Assembly (NCBI GenBank): GCA_030619685.1
Contig: JAUXAX010000002.1
Location: forward strand, 1-64,000
Direction: 5' to 3'
From: Dehalococcoidia bacterium
Lineage (GTDB): Bacteria > Chloroflexota > Dehalococcoidia > SZUA-161
DNA: 64,000 nucleotides
A model generated the notes under the pieces. The model searched no databases, was not told the DNA's origin, and was given only the letters and a program-made list of their open reading frames with translations. The position numbers and the translations under genes are program-made. How positions within the stretch are numbered: position 1 is the first letter of the stretch; each line of letters opens with the position of its first letter. Shown piece after piece: positions 18,270 to 26,242 of this stretch.

Positions 18270-18527
18270 ATACTCGTTCCCGACCACCACTCACTGCTGA
18301 GCGTTGAGCCCGCGTCCCTACCTTTTGCTCTGCCTCCACTGAGAGGCAGACCGCTGTAGCAGGCATCGCTGCATTCAACTAACGAACAGCACCTGTCCTG
18401 TCTAACAATATCCTATCTTCCTTGCTCGGCTTCGACCAGCGAGCAGGGGCTTTAACATTGGCACAGTAGCTAGTATGGCGAATCCTGCTTTAAACCATTT
18501 GTAAAACACATAACCCTGGACGGAACA
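18270..18527 (+). other. long structured leader or possible small RNA region
   Basis: This 258-nt stretch lies between the consensus promoter and the radical-SAM start and contains no convincing ORF. It can form a 7-bp hairpin (CTGCCTC with GAGGCAG, about 18333-18352) and a later stem (CCTTGCTCG with CGAGCAGGG, about 18419-18448). I do not recognise 6S, SRP, RNase P or tmRNA signatures. It could be a small RNA or a regulatory leader; neither is shown. Confidence 0.35.
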
Positions 18528-19988
18528 ATGGCTAAGAAACTGTCATTAATTAATCCAAGTGATGAAGCCAAGTTAAATGCAATCACCGTTCGTCCCTTCA
18601 CCTTCCCACCTCCAAGTCTAGCCTATTTGGCCGGATTGACCCCCTCTGATTGGGATATAAGGATAATCGATGAGAACATTGATCCGATAACCTTTGAGGA
18701 TGCTGACCTGGTAGGTATAACTGCTATGACCTGGAATGCTCCCAGAGCGTATGAGATATCTGAGCAGTACAGGCGAAAAGGTATTAAGACGGTGATGGGC
18801 GGCATTCATGCCTCTATGATGCACGATGAAGCTGTGCAATTTGTTGATTCTGTTGTCATAGGTGAAGCGGAATCTGTTTGGCAAGGTTTACTCCATGATT
18901 TCGAAAGAAATGAATTGAAACGGTTCTATAAAGGGGAGCGTCTTTCTTTAGAGAATCTTGCTAGACCCAGAAATGACCTCTATTCCGATAGATATAGACT
19001 TAAAGCCTCTGTGGAAACAGCGAGGGGCTGCCCCATGGATTGTGAGTTTTGTTCTGTAACCACTTTCCATGGTCGAACGTATAGACAGAGGCCTGTGGAA
19101 GAGGTACTGGATGAAATAGAAGCTCTGAATTGCAGGGAGTTCTTTTTTTCAGATGACAACATTCTAAACTACGGGAAAAAGGCGGAACAAAGGGCGATTC
19201 AGTTGTTCCGAGGGATGGTAGAGAGAGGATTGAACAAGCGGTGGGCTTCTCAAGTAGGGATTGATTTTGCAAATAACCCAGAAGTATTGAGGTGGGCCCG
19301 AAAAGCTGGTTGTTTGGCAGTACACATCGGTTTTGAATCTGTAGTTGAACAAACACTCGAAGAGATGCATAAAGTTAGAAACTTGAAGGTAGGTGTAACA
19401 AACTATAAAGAGGTAATCAAGAGAATACATGACCATGGCATCGGGGTACATGGGGCATTCATTTTGGGTAGTGATGGGGATAGGAAAGATGTGTTTCAGA
19501 GGTCGATAGAATTCATCCTGGATTCGAAGATCGATTCAGCCTCATTCACAATCTTAACTCCCATTCCAGGAACTAGACTATACAACAGATTGAGATCTGA
19601 AGGGAGGTTATTGCGCACCAATTATCCCGATGATTGGAGGCATTATGATTTCGAGGAGCCCGTATTCAGGCCCAAGCACATGACTCCTGATGAATTGGGA
19701 GAAGGTATTTACCAAGTCTATAAACACACTACCTCAAGAGTTACATCACTAAGAAGAGCTTTCAATTCGCTTATCCAAACGAAAAGCTTGCCTTTGACTG
19801 CTGTCGCTTATTCATTGAATCGCGGACTTGGTACACTTGCGACGAGTAAATATCAATATGTGAAAAACGCATGGCCTTCCGGTCTTAGGGATTCTTCTAC
19901 ATCCCACCCCGCCACGGATGGAGAGAGCGACGAGGCGGAGTTTACCGAAGGCAGCCAGGAGCTCCCCACGCCATCAGCGAAGACTTAA
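18528..19988 (+). CDS. B12-binding-domain radical SAM protein
   Basis: 486 residues. The N-terminal half is a Rossmann-like B12-binding-type domain (DADLVGITAMTWNAPRAYEI, VMGGIHASMMHDEA, VVIGEAESVWQGLL) without the DxHxxG cobalamin His motif. The radical-SAM cluster motif is Cys168-x3-Cys172-x2-Cys175 in RGCPMDCEFCSV, followed by FFFSDDNI and HIGFESV. Relatives include BchE- and hopanoid-type enzymes, but the substrate is unknown. The gene is clearly AT-richer than its neighbours, and the last 35 residues (SSTSHPATDGESDEAEFTEG) are GC-rich and low in complexity, so it may have been acquired horizontally. It stands alone between divergent mutS and convergent acr3. Confidence 0.8.
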   Translation: MAKKLSLINPSDEAKLNAITVRPFTFPPPSLAYLAGLTPSDWDIRIIDENIDPITFEDADLVGITAMTWNAPRAYEISEQYRRKGIKTVMGGIHASMMHDEAVQFVDSVVIGEAESVWQGLLHDFERNELKRFYKGERLSLENLARPRNDLYSDRYRLKASVETARGCPMDCEFCSVTTFHGRTYRQRPVEEVLDEIEALNCREFFFSDDNILNYGKKAEQRAIQLFRGMVERGLNKRWASQVGIDFANNPEVLRWARKAGCLAVHIGFESVVEQTLEEMHKVRNLKVGVTNYKEVIKRIHDHGIGVHGAFILGSDGDRKDVFQRSIEFILDSKIDSASFTILTPIPGTRLYNRLRSEGRLLRTNYPDDWRHYDFEEPVFRPKHMTPDELGEGIYQVYKHTTSRVTSLRRAFNSLIQTKSLPLTAVAYSLNRGLGTLATSKYQYVKNAWPSGLRDSSTSHPATDGESDEAEFTEGSQELPTPSAKT

Positions 19989-20016
19989 GAGGTTTCGGCA
20001 GCAAGTGGAAATCCGC

Positions 20017-21087
20017 TCACGCACTTGACTCTGTTGCGAAATACCTCCTCCGAAAGTACAGAGCCACGTTTACCAGGCTGATCAGCACCGGCACCTCCAC
20101 CAAAGGACCGATTACCGCAGCGAAGGCCACCCCGGAGCCGATGCCAAACACCGCCACAGATACAGCTATCGCCAGCTCAAAGTTGTTGCTAGCCGCGGTG
20201 AACGCGATGGTCGTTGTCTTGGAGTAGTCAGCCCCGATCTTCTTTCCCATGTAGAATGAGATGAAGAACATGAGCACGAAGTAGATCAACAGCGGGATGG
20301 CGATGCGAATCACATCCAGAGGCAGTTGCACGATGACTTCTCCCTTGAGGGAGAACATCACTACGATGGTGAAGAGGAGCGCAATCAACGTGATGGGGCT
20401 GATCCTGGGGATGAACTTAGTCTCGTACCATTCTCGACCCTTGGCCTTGATGAGTGTGAACCGCGTGAGCATGCCCCCAAAGAACGGTATACCGAGGTAG
20501 ATGAACACGCTCTGAGCGATCTGGGCCATAGTTATGTCCACCGCCGAACCTTCCAGCCCGAACCATCCCGGCAGCACTGTTATGAAGATGTAGGCGTATA
20601 CGGAGAAGAAAAGTATCTGGAAGATGGAGTTAAGGGCTACCAGCCCGGCGGCATACTCACTGTCTCCCTTTGCCAGCTCATTCCACACAAGGACCATGGC
20701 AATACAGCGCGCCAGCCCTATCATAATCAGGCCTACCATGTATTCGGGATAGGCGCTCAGGAAACCTATGGCCAGGAAGAACATGAGCACGGGGCCGATG
20801 AGCCAGTTCTGCACCAGGGAAAGCCCCAGCACCCGCCAGTTGCGGAACACCTTGCCCAGCTCTTCGTATCTTACCTTGGCGAGCGGTGGATACATCATCA
20901 GTATGAGGCCGATAGCTATCGGGATAGAAGTCGTGCCCACCTGAAAGCGGTCAATGAAATCGGCCGTCCCCGGGACAAAGTATCCCAGGCCTACCCCCAA
21001 ACCCATTGCCAGGAATATCCAGAGCGTGAGGAAACGGTCCAATAGTGGCAGTCGCCGGACCGCAGCACTTGGCTCTGCGTTGTTCAT
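20017..21087 (-). CDS. acr3: arsenite efflux permease, ACR3 family
   Basis: 356 residues with about ten hydrophobic segments, placing it in the cytoplasmic membrane. Family hallmarks are the N-terminal [33 protein letters not shown], the motif [13 protein letters not shown] with the conserved Cys of ACR3 proteins, and [21 protein letters not shown]. It exports arsenite. It is the last gene of the arsR-arsC-(small ORF)-acr3 run on the minus strand and is probably controlled by the operator at 22330-22345. Confidence 0.93.
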   Translation of the reverse strand: MNNAEPSAAVRRLPLLDRFLTLWIFLAMGLGVGLGYFVPGTADFIDRFQVGTTSIPIAIGLILMMYPPLAKVRYEELGKVFRNWRVLGLSLVQNWLIGPVLMFFLAIGFLSAYPEYMVGLIMIGLARCIAMVLVWNELAKGDSEYAAGLVALNSIFQILFFSVYAYIFITVLPGWFGLEGSAVDITMAQIAQSVFIYLGIPFFGGMLTRFTLIKAKGREWYETKFIPRISPITLIALLFTIVVMFSLKGEVIVQLPLDVIRIAIPLLIYFVLMFFISFYMGKKIGADYSKTTTIAFTAASNNFELAIAVSVAVFGIGSGVAFAAVIGPLVEVPVLISLVNVALYFRRRYFATESSA

Positions 21088-21143
21088 GCTCTCCTCCGTG
21101 ATTCTAGCCTTTGAACATCCAATCGGGGCACAGGCGTCAAATG

Positions 21144-21353
21144 CTAGCGTCCCGTCTTAAATCTCTCCACCGGCTCTCCACCGGTGTCCAGATGGGACTT
21201 CAGCTTCGCTCTCTGAGAACGAGCCACCTTGTTGTAGACCGATTTTCTCAGGAAAATGAGTGCTTCCTTCTCGTCGCCATCGGTTATGATGCGCACCAGT
21301 TCAAGTAGTTCTTCTTCCTATAGAGCTGTGGCTGTTTTCCTGATTTCAAGCAT
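21144..21353 (-). pseudogene. small ORF with an in-frame TAG between arsC and acr3
   Basis: An ATG at 21353 with an excellent ribosome site (AGGAGG, 6-nt spacer) opens a 70-codon frame whose 12th codon (21320-21318) is TAG. Past that stop the frame continues for 57 codons with a protein-like helical sequence (EEELLELVRIITDGDEKEAL, then FLRKSVYNKVARSQRAKLK and GEPVERF) and ends in TAG at 21146-21144. It may be a small acidic gene inactivated by a nonsense mutation, or translation may restart at the internal GTG. I do not recognise the family. A readthrough codon is possible but nothing else supports it. Confidence 0.5.
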
Positions 21354-21390
21354 AATACGCCTCCTTACGCGGTGGCTCCTTCCCAAAAGG

Positions 21391-21795
21391 CTATTCGTAT
21401 CCTGGGTATTCAGCTTCGACCATTTGGGACACCCTCGCCCTTATCTCGTCCCTTATCTCCCTGACCTTCTCTATAGGTTTGCCCTTTGGGTCATCCAATC
21501 CCCAGTCCTCGGTCTCGACCCAAGTCGCGGGACACATCCCCTCCAGCCCACACCCCATCGTCACCACCCTGTCCGCTTGCTCCACCGTTTCAGGGGTGAG
21601 CGCTTTTGGCTTCTTGTCGCTGATGTCTATCCCTACCTCTCGCATAACCTCGACCACAGTAGGATCAACAGCAGCCGCAGGGTCAGTGCCTGCCGAAATC
21701 ACCCTAGCCTTTCCCCTAGCGAGCCAGTTGAAAAAGGCCTCGGCCATCTGGCTGCGGCCAGAATTATGCACGCAGACGAAGAGCACGGTCTTCAT
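21391..21795 (-). CDS. arsC: arsenate reductase, thioredoxin-coupled low-molecular-weight phosphatase type
   Basis: 134 residues. The N-terminal P-loop CVHNSGRSQ has the nucleophile Cys8 and Arg14 (Cx5R). The redox pair is Cys82 and Cys88 in MGCGLEGMC, as in Bacillus subtilis ArsC, so it should reduce arsenate to arsenite with thioredoxin. I start it at the ATG at 21795 (MKTVLFVCVHNSG). The open frame extends upstream to 21900, but that part has no family similarity. The start region is duplicated in tandem (see 21784-21811), making a five-codon upstream ORF whose stop overlaps this start. Confidence 0.93.
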   Translation of the reverse strand: MKTVLFVCVHNSGRSQMAEAFFNWLARGKARVISAGTDPAAAVDPTVVEVMREVGIDISDKKPKALTPETVEQADRVVTMGCGLEGMCPATWVETEDWGLDDPKGKPIEKVREIRDEIRARVSQMVEAEYPGYE

Positions 21796-21811
21796 GGCAC
21801 GGTCTTCATGG
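21784..21811 (-). repeat. 14-bp tandem duplication at the arsC start with an MKTVP upstream ORF
   Basis: CACGGTCTTCATGG occurs twice in direct succession (21784-21797, 21798-21811). On the minus strand this gives two ATGs 14 nt apart. The upstream one, just after GGGGGAG, opens ATG AAG ACC GTG CCA TGA (21809-21792), and its TGA overlaps the arsC ATG as ATGA. The ribosome site therefore serves the short ORF, and arsC would be translated by coupling. Confidence 0.8.
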
Positions 21812-21913
21812 CACTCCCCCAATGGAATCACGTTGCCGTTGCTGGACAGCTGTCGAGTCTTCCTTCCGTAAATTCGCATCAACGCATCTAACGCGGACAA
21901 GAAAAGAGAAGCG

Positions 21914-22282
21914 TTAGCTGATCACGCGCTGGGACCGTTTGCCACAGCCGGGGCCGACACGCTCAGCTTTCTTGAGGCGCTCCCTGTCCAGGACCACCAT
22001 CTCATTGCCCTTAAGCGCCTTCCTAACAGCCTCGACCAGATCGGAGAAGTGTTCTTCCATTCCCTCACGATCTATCGAGTACAGCGACCACAGGCCGTCC
22101 TTTCTCAGCTTGAGGAAACCGGCGTCGTACAATGCGCTCAGGTTGCGTGAAGCCCTGGTCTGGGAGATGTCCAGCGCCTGCATCACCTCGCAGACGCAGC
22201 ACTCCCTCTCCAGAAGCAGGTTCAGCATCCTCAGCCTGATGTCGTCCGACAGGGACTTGAAGGCTCTAACCAATTCGCGCAC
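21914..22282 (-). CDS. arsR: ArsR/SmtB-family transcriptional repressor
   Basis: 122-residue winged-helix repressor. The metal site is in the alpha-3 region, RECCVCEVMQALDISQTRASRNL, with Cys28, Cys29 and Cys31 in place of the classic ELCVCDL motif, so arsenite or antimonite should release it from DNA. I start it at the GTG at 22282 (GGGGGA lies 7-8 nt before). The longer frame starting with an ATG at 22345 would begin inside the promoter spacer and cannot be transcribed from it. It heads the operon arsR-arsC-small ORF-acr3. Confidence 0.9.
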   Translation of the reverse strand: MRELVRAFKSLSDDIRLRMLNLLLERECCVCEVMQALDISQTRASRNLSALYDAGFLKLRKDGLWSLYSIDREGMEEHFSDLVEAVRKALKGNEMVVLDRERLKKAERVGPGCGKRSQRVIS

Positions 22283-22324
22283 AGTGAAATCCCCCGCAGG
22301 CTTTGCCAGGTGCCTGCACCAGGT

Positions 22325-22353
22325 ATTATATGCGCAACTGCGCATCTAGTCAA
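22325..22353 (-). promoter_or_regulatory. ars operon promoter with operator in the spacer
   Basis: On the minus strand: TTGACT (22353-22348), 17-bp spacer, TATAAT (22330-22325). The spacer is almost filled by a palindrome, ATGCGCA-AC-TGCGCAT (22330-22345), which is well placed for ArsR to block RNA polymerase. The binding protein is inferred from position. Confidence 0.75.
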
Positions 22354-22558
22354 TGACGGCTTGAGCTTGCCTAGAAGCTACTTCTCCAGTCATATAGCAG
22401 ACTAACTAAGGCTCTTGTGGATTAGGGCCACAAGCACTGGGAACCGGCGCGGACAGTATTAGGAAGGGCAGCGGGAAAGAACTCCCCACCACCCTTAGTG
22501 CTACAGCATCCCTGTCAAGGAAGGCACACTCGCTACCTGAGAAATGGGAGCGGAACAG

Positions 22559-23953
22559 TTATCCACCACTGAGGTAAGCGTCGATAGAGGCGGCAGCCGT
22601 CTTGGCCGCGCCCATGGCGCTGATCACCGTGGCGGCGCCGGTAACCACATCCCCGCCGGCCCATACACCGGGCTTGGTGGTCTTGCCCGTTTCCTCATCG
22701 GCAACAACCGTACCCCGTTTGGTAGTCTCCAGACCTTTGGTAGTAGTGGGCACCAGAGGGTTGGGTGTGGTGCCCAAAGCTACGACCACGGTGTCGACCT
22801 CCATGATGAACTCGCTGCCCTTCTTGGTGACAGGACGGCGCCGACCACTCTCATCGGGCTCACCAAGCTCCATCTCAACACATTCCATAGCGGTGACCCA
22901 GCCCTGGTCATTACCCAGGAGCCTCACCGGGTTTGTGAGTAGCTTGAAGATCACGCCTTCCTCCTCAGCGTTCTCGATCTCCTCTGACCGTGCCGGCATC
23001 TCGACTCGGGAGCGCCGATATACAATGTAGACCTCACCAGCGCCGAGCCTGAGAGCGCACCTGGCGGCGTCCATGGCCACGTTTCCACCACCGATCACGG
23101 CAACCCTCTTGCCCGCCTTGATCGGAGTGTCATACTCAGGGAAGAGGTAAGCCTTCATCAGGTTGGTTCGGGTCAGGAACTCGTTAGCGGAGTAGACCCC
23201 GTTGTAGTTCTCGCCAGGAATATTCAAGAACATGGGCAGTCCCGCCCCTGTTCCCAGGAAAACTGCGTCGTAACCCTCTTCCAGAAGCTCATCAACTGTG
23301 GATATCTTGCCCATCACCGAGTCCAGCTTGATCTCCACTCCCAGGGACTTCACATAGTCCACCTCAGCCTGGACAGTGTTCTTGGGCATCCTGAACTCAG
23401 GGATGCCATACATCAACACTCCGCCGGCAACATGCAGCGCCTCAAATATGGTGACCTTGTGCCCCCGCTTTGCCAGGTCAGCGGCTACAGTGAGCCCCGC
23501 AGGCCCCGAGCCGACTATAGCTACTCTCTTGCCGGTTGCCGGGGCGATCTCCGGATTGGACTCAGTTTGATGATTGAGTTCCCAGTCGGCTACATAGCGT
23601 TCCAGGCGGCCGATTGCTATAGGAGCGCCCTTCTTGGCCAGGGAACATACTTCCTCGCACTGCGTCTCCTGGGGGCAAACCCGGCCACAGATACCGGGCA
23701 GGGCGTTCTTGCTCTTGAGCATTCTTACAGCCTCGGGCATATTGCCTTCTCGCAGTGCCAAAATGAATTCCGGGATGTCCACTTCCACAGGGCAGCCCTC
23801 GACGCAGGAACGCTTCTTACACTGAATGCAACGGTTGGCCTCAGCCAGTGCATGCTTCTCCTTGTATCCCAACGCCACTTCGTTGAAATTCCTGGCCCGT
23901 GCCTTGGGCTTCTGCTTGGGCATAGACACCCGGTTTAGGTCCAGTTTCGCCAT
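22559..23953 (-). CDS. nfnB: NADH-dependent ferredoxin:NADP+ oxidoreductase, large subunit (NfnB/GltA-like)
   Basis: 464 residues. The N-terminus has two [4Fe-4S] cysteine sets (CIQCKKRSCVEGCPVEVDIP and GICGRVCPQETQCEEVC), followed by an FAD site (VAIVGSGPAGLTVAADLAKRG) and an NADP site (VAVIGGGNVAMDAARCALRLGA). Alone it resembles glutamate synthase small subunits. Paired with the upstream ferredoxin reductase-like gene (6-bp gap) and without any glutamate synthase large subunit nearby, NfnB is the better call. The complex bifurcates electrons between NADH, ferredoxin and NADPH in the cytoplasm, a common partner of Wood-Ljungdahl metabolism. Confidence 0.88.
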   Translation of the reverse strand: MAKLDLNRVSMPKQKPKARARNFNEVALGYKEKHALAEANRCIQCKKRSCVEGCPVEVDIPEFILALREGNMPEAVRMLKSKNALPGICGRVCPQETQCEEVCSLAKKGAPIAIGRLERYVADWELNHQTESNPEIAPATGKRVAIVGSGPAGLTVAADLAKRGHKVTIFEALHVAGGVLMYGIPEFRMPKNTVQAEVDYVKSLGVEIKLDSVMGKISTVDELLEEGYDAVFLGTGAGLPMFLNIPGENYNGVYSANEFLTRTNLMKAYLFPEYDTPIKAGKRVAVIGGGNVAMDAARCALRLGAGEVYIVYRRSRVEMPARSEEIENAEEEGVIFKLLTNPVRLLGNDQGWVTAMECVEMELGEPDESGRRRPVTKKGSEFIMEVDTVVVALGTTPNPLVPTTTKGLETTKRGTVVADEETGKTTKPGVWAGGDVVTGAATVISAMGAAKTAAASIDAYLSGG

Positions 23954-23959
23954 AGGTTC

Positions 23960-24796
23960 TTACCTCTTGCCGCGGCTCTGCTGCCACAACTCCAGAGATC
24001 GCTTCTCCTCTTCGAGATAGATGCGCTGTCGGGCCATAAGCTCGTCCCAATTAACCTCGTGCCCATCGAAATCAGGGCCATCGACACAGGTGAACTTGGT
24101 GACACCGCCGATTGATACCCGGCAGACGCCGCACATACCCGTGCCATCAACCATGATCGGGTTGAGGCTGACAATGGTCTTCACTCCAAACGGCTGCGTG
24201 GTCAGCGAGCTAAACTTCATCATAACAGTGGGGCCGATAGCCACTACACGATCGATCTTTTCATCTCCCTCGAGAAGCTCCTTTAAAGGGACGGTAACTA
24301 CGCCCTTGCGTCCGTATGAGCCATCGTCGGTGGTCACTATCAGCTCGTCGCTGACGTTGCGCAGTCGGTCTTCCCAGAACACCAGGTCTTTGTTGCGGAA
24401 GCCCATTATCGAGATGACCTTATTTCCTGCTGCTCTCATTGCCCGCGCAATGGGAACAATAGTGGCGATGGCGAAGCCGCCGGCGACGCAGACCACCGTG
24501 CCAAACTTCTCAATGTGGGTTGGCAAGCCGAGGGGGCCGGCGAAAGTAGCAACAGATTCGCCAGCTTTCAAAGTCGCTAACTTGCGAGTCGTCTTGCCTA
24601 CCTCCATGAAGACAACAGTAACCGTGCCCTTTTCGCGATTCCAATCAGCGATGGTCAGCGGGATGCGTTCCCCTTTCTCATCTACCCTGATGACAACAAA
24701 CTGCCCCGCCTGTGCCTTTTGGGCAACTTCCGGGGCAGCGATCTCGAGTAGATGGATCTCAGGGGTAAGGTCTTCCCTCGTCAGGATTTGGTACAT
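23960..24796 (-). CDS. nfnA: NADH-dependent ferredoxin:NADP+ oxidoreductase, small subunit (NfnA)
   Basis: 278 residues of the ferredoxin-NADP reductase/PyrK-like family. It has an FAD-binding barrel (IPLTIADWN, GPLGLPT), an NAD domain (VCVAGGFAIATIVPIARAM) and a C-terminal [2Fe-2S] site (GMCGVCRVSIGG...FTCVDGPDFDGH). These close homologues of PyrK also occur as sulfide dehydrogenase subunits, but the tail KRSLELWQQ and the NfnB-like neighbour favour NfnA. The start is the ATG at 24796 after GGGAGGG; an earlier in-frame codon at 24823 lacks a ribosome site. Confidence 0.88.
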   Translation of the reverse strand: MYQILTREDLTPEIHLLEIAAPEVAQKAQAGQFVVIRVDEKGERIPLTIADWNREKGTVTVVFMEVGKTTRKLATLKAGESVATFAGPLGLPTHIEKFGTVVCVAGGFAIATIVPIARAMRAAGNKVISIMGFRNKDLVFWEDRLRNVSDELIVTTDDGSYGRKGVVTVPLKELLEGDEKIDRVVAIGPTVMMKFSSLTTQPFGVKTIVSLNPIMVDGTGMCGVCRVSIGGVTKFTCVDGPDFDGHEVNWDELMARQRIYLEEEKRSLELWQQSRGKR

Positions 24797-24949
24797 ATGC
24801 CCTCCCTGTTTCACTACCAACACCAGGCGGATAAGCCCTCACGCGGAGAGCCTCTCCACCTTCACTGAAGATACCTTCAGCTTTCCAACCAATTATTATA
24901 TCAGAGGACGTTTAGCATGGCTAGTCTTAGTCACCCTTTGTTAGCGAAG

Positions 24950-24979
24950 TTGACACCGCCAAGGGGAGTGGTTTAACAT
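24950..24979 (+). promoter_or_regulatory. candidate promoter for the thiolase-like/DUF35 operon
   Basis: TTGACA (24950-24955), 18-bp spacer, TAACAT (24974-24979), about 100 nt before the ATG at 25082. It lies in the 285-bp divergent gap between nfnA and the thiolase-like gene. The gap also carries several GTTAGCGA/GCTAGCGA words of unknown meaning. Confidence 0.5.
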
Positions 24980-25081
24980 ATCTATTTGGTTGCGACGCTA
25001 GTTAGCGGACGGGCAGTATATTCGAGATGCCGCGTTAGCTAGCGAATGATTTGTTAGGCAGTCAGGAAACGGAGGTGCTTT

Positions 25082-26233
25082 ATGGCAGGAAGGGTCGGCA
25101 TAGTGGCCGTAGCCCAGACCAAATTTGAGGAGAGAAAGTCCACCCTGCACACTGGCGAGCTGATGTACGACGTGACCCGGGATGTGATGGGGCAAACCGG
25201 GCTCGAGTTCAAAGAAGATGGCATAGATTGCACGACAGCGGCAGCCTATGACCTGTTCAGCGGGCCTGCTGGTGCTTACATGTTTCTTGGCTACGTAGTG
25301 GGCGCGTATCAGAGGGAAGACGAGAGGGTGACAGAGGACGGCGCCCTGGCAGTATACTACGGCGCGACGCAGATTCTCTCGGGACACTGTGACACTGTAT
25401 TATTGCTCTCATACAACAAGGAATCACAGTGCCAAAAGAACCAGATAGAATGGGTGGGCATGGACCAACTCTATCAGAGAAGGGTTGGGCTCGATTTTGT
25501 CTCCGCCGCTGCCCTTCAGGCAATGAGATACACCACCAAGTATGGGATAACCCCTGAGCAGTGCGCCAAGGTAGTGGTAAAGGCCCGCAGGAACGCGGGA
25601 AACAACCCCGTAGCCATGTGCTGCGATAACCTAACTGTAGAAGACGTGCTCAGGTCAACGATGCTGTGCGATCCCATCAGGGTGCAGGAGGCCAAGCCTG
25701 TGCCCGTGGACGGTGCCTGCGCCATGATCCTGGCCTGCGAGGAGAAGGCCAAGAAGCTAACAGACAAGCCGGTATGGATCACGGGGATAGGCACATGCTA
25801 CGATCATCATGAGCTAGGATACAGAGATTTGGCCGACTGTGATGCCCTGACGACGGCTGCGCAGCGAGCCTACAAGATGGCTGGAGTGAAGCAGCCCATG
25901 AAAGAGTTCGATCTGGCTGAGATCTCAGAGCACTACTCATACCAAGAGCTGCTTTGGAGCGAGGGCCTGGGCTTCTGCGATAAGGGAGAAGGTGGCAAGC
26001 TCATCGACAGCGAGAAAACCCAGATGGGCGGCGAGCTTCCCCTAAACCCCTCCGGAGGCGTGCTCTCAGGGCTTCCGGTATGCGTTGCCGGTATGCAGCG
26101 GGTAGTCGAGTGCGTGCTGCAACTGCGCGGAGAGGCTGGCGCCAGGCAGGTTCCTGGAGCCAAGAGAGCCCTCGCGCAAGGGGTCGACGGCCCTGCGGGA
26201 CAGCTACAATGCGTGATAACTCTGGAGAACTAG
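25082..26233 (+). CDS. thiolase-fold protein lacking catalytic Cys and His (first of a pair)
   Basis: 383 residues of the SCP2-thiolase/lipid-transfer family. The usual nucleophile motif CxSG is replaced by TEDG (Thr84 in the Cys position), and the usual GHPxGxSG near the C-terminus reads NPSGGVLSGLPVCVAG, with Leu331 in place of His. It therefore should not carry out normal thiolytic cleavage. Such degenerate thiolases act with DUF35 partners as aldolases (Ltp2-ChsH2 in steroid degradation) or as structural subunits of condensing complexes. Here it starts a four-gene run: 9 bp to a second degenerate thiolase, then two DUF35 genes. The ribosome site is GGAGG. The substrate is unknown. Confidence 0.85.
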   Translation: MAGRVGIVAVAQTKFEERKSTLHTGELMYDVTRDVMGQTGLEFKEDGIDCTTAAAYDLFSGPAGAYMFLGYVVGAYQREDERVTEDGALAVYYGATQILSGHCDTVLLLSYNKESQCQKNQIEWVGMDQLYQRRVGLDFVSAAALQAMRYTTKYGITPEQCAKVVVKARRNAGNNPVAMCCDNLTVEDVLRSTMLCDPIRVQEAKPVPVDGACAMILACEEKAKKLTDKPVWITGIGTCYDHHELGYRDLADCDALTTAAQRAYKMAGVKQPMKEFDLAEISEHYSYQELLWSEGLGFCDKGEGGKLIDSEKTQMGGELPLNPSGGVLSGLPVCVAGMQRVVECVLQLRGEAGARQVPGAKRALAQGVDGPAGQLQCVITLEN

Positions 26234-26242
26234 GAGGAATCC

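Noticed and set aside
18270..18470. 6S, SRP or RNase P RNA
   Set aside because: None of their conserved cores is seen; only two modest stems follow the consensus promoter.
20326..21045. 239-codon open frame on the plus strand
   Set aside because: Antisense to acr3, whose membrane topology and motifs are clear; the frame is rich in His, Glu and Gln with no domain.
21318..21320. TAG as a pyrrolysine codon
   Set aside because: No pyl genes or methylamine methyltransferase are in the window, and the small ORF has no recognised family; a nonsense mutation is simpler.
22283..22345. N-terminal extension of arsR to the ATG at 22345
   Set aside because: It would begin inside the promoter spacer and operator and so upstream of the transcript start.
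24894..24900. TATAAT on the minus strand as an nfnA promoter
   Set aside because: The -10 is perfect but no -35-like hexamer lies at 16-18 bp.
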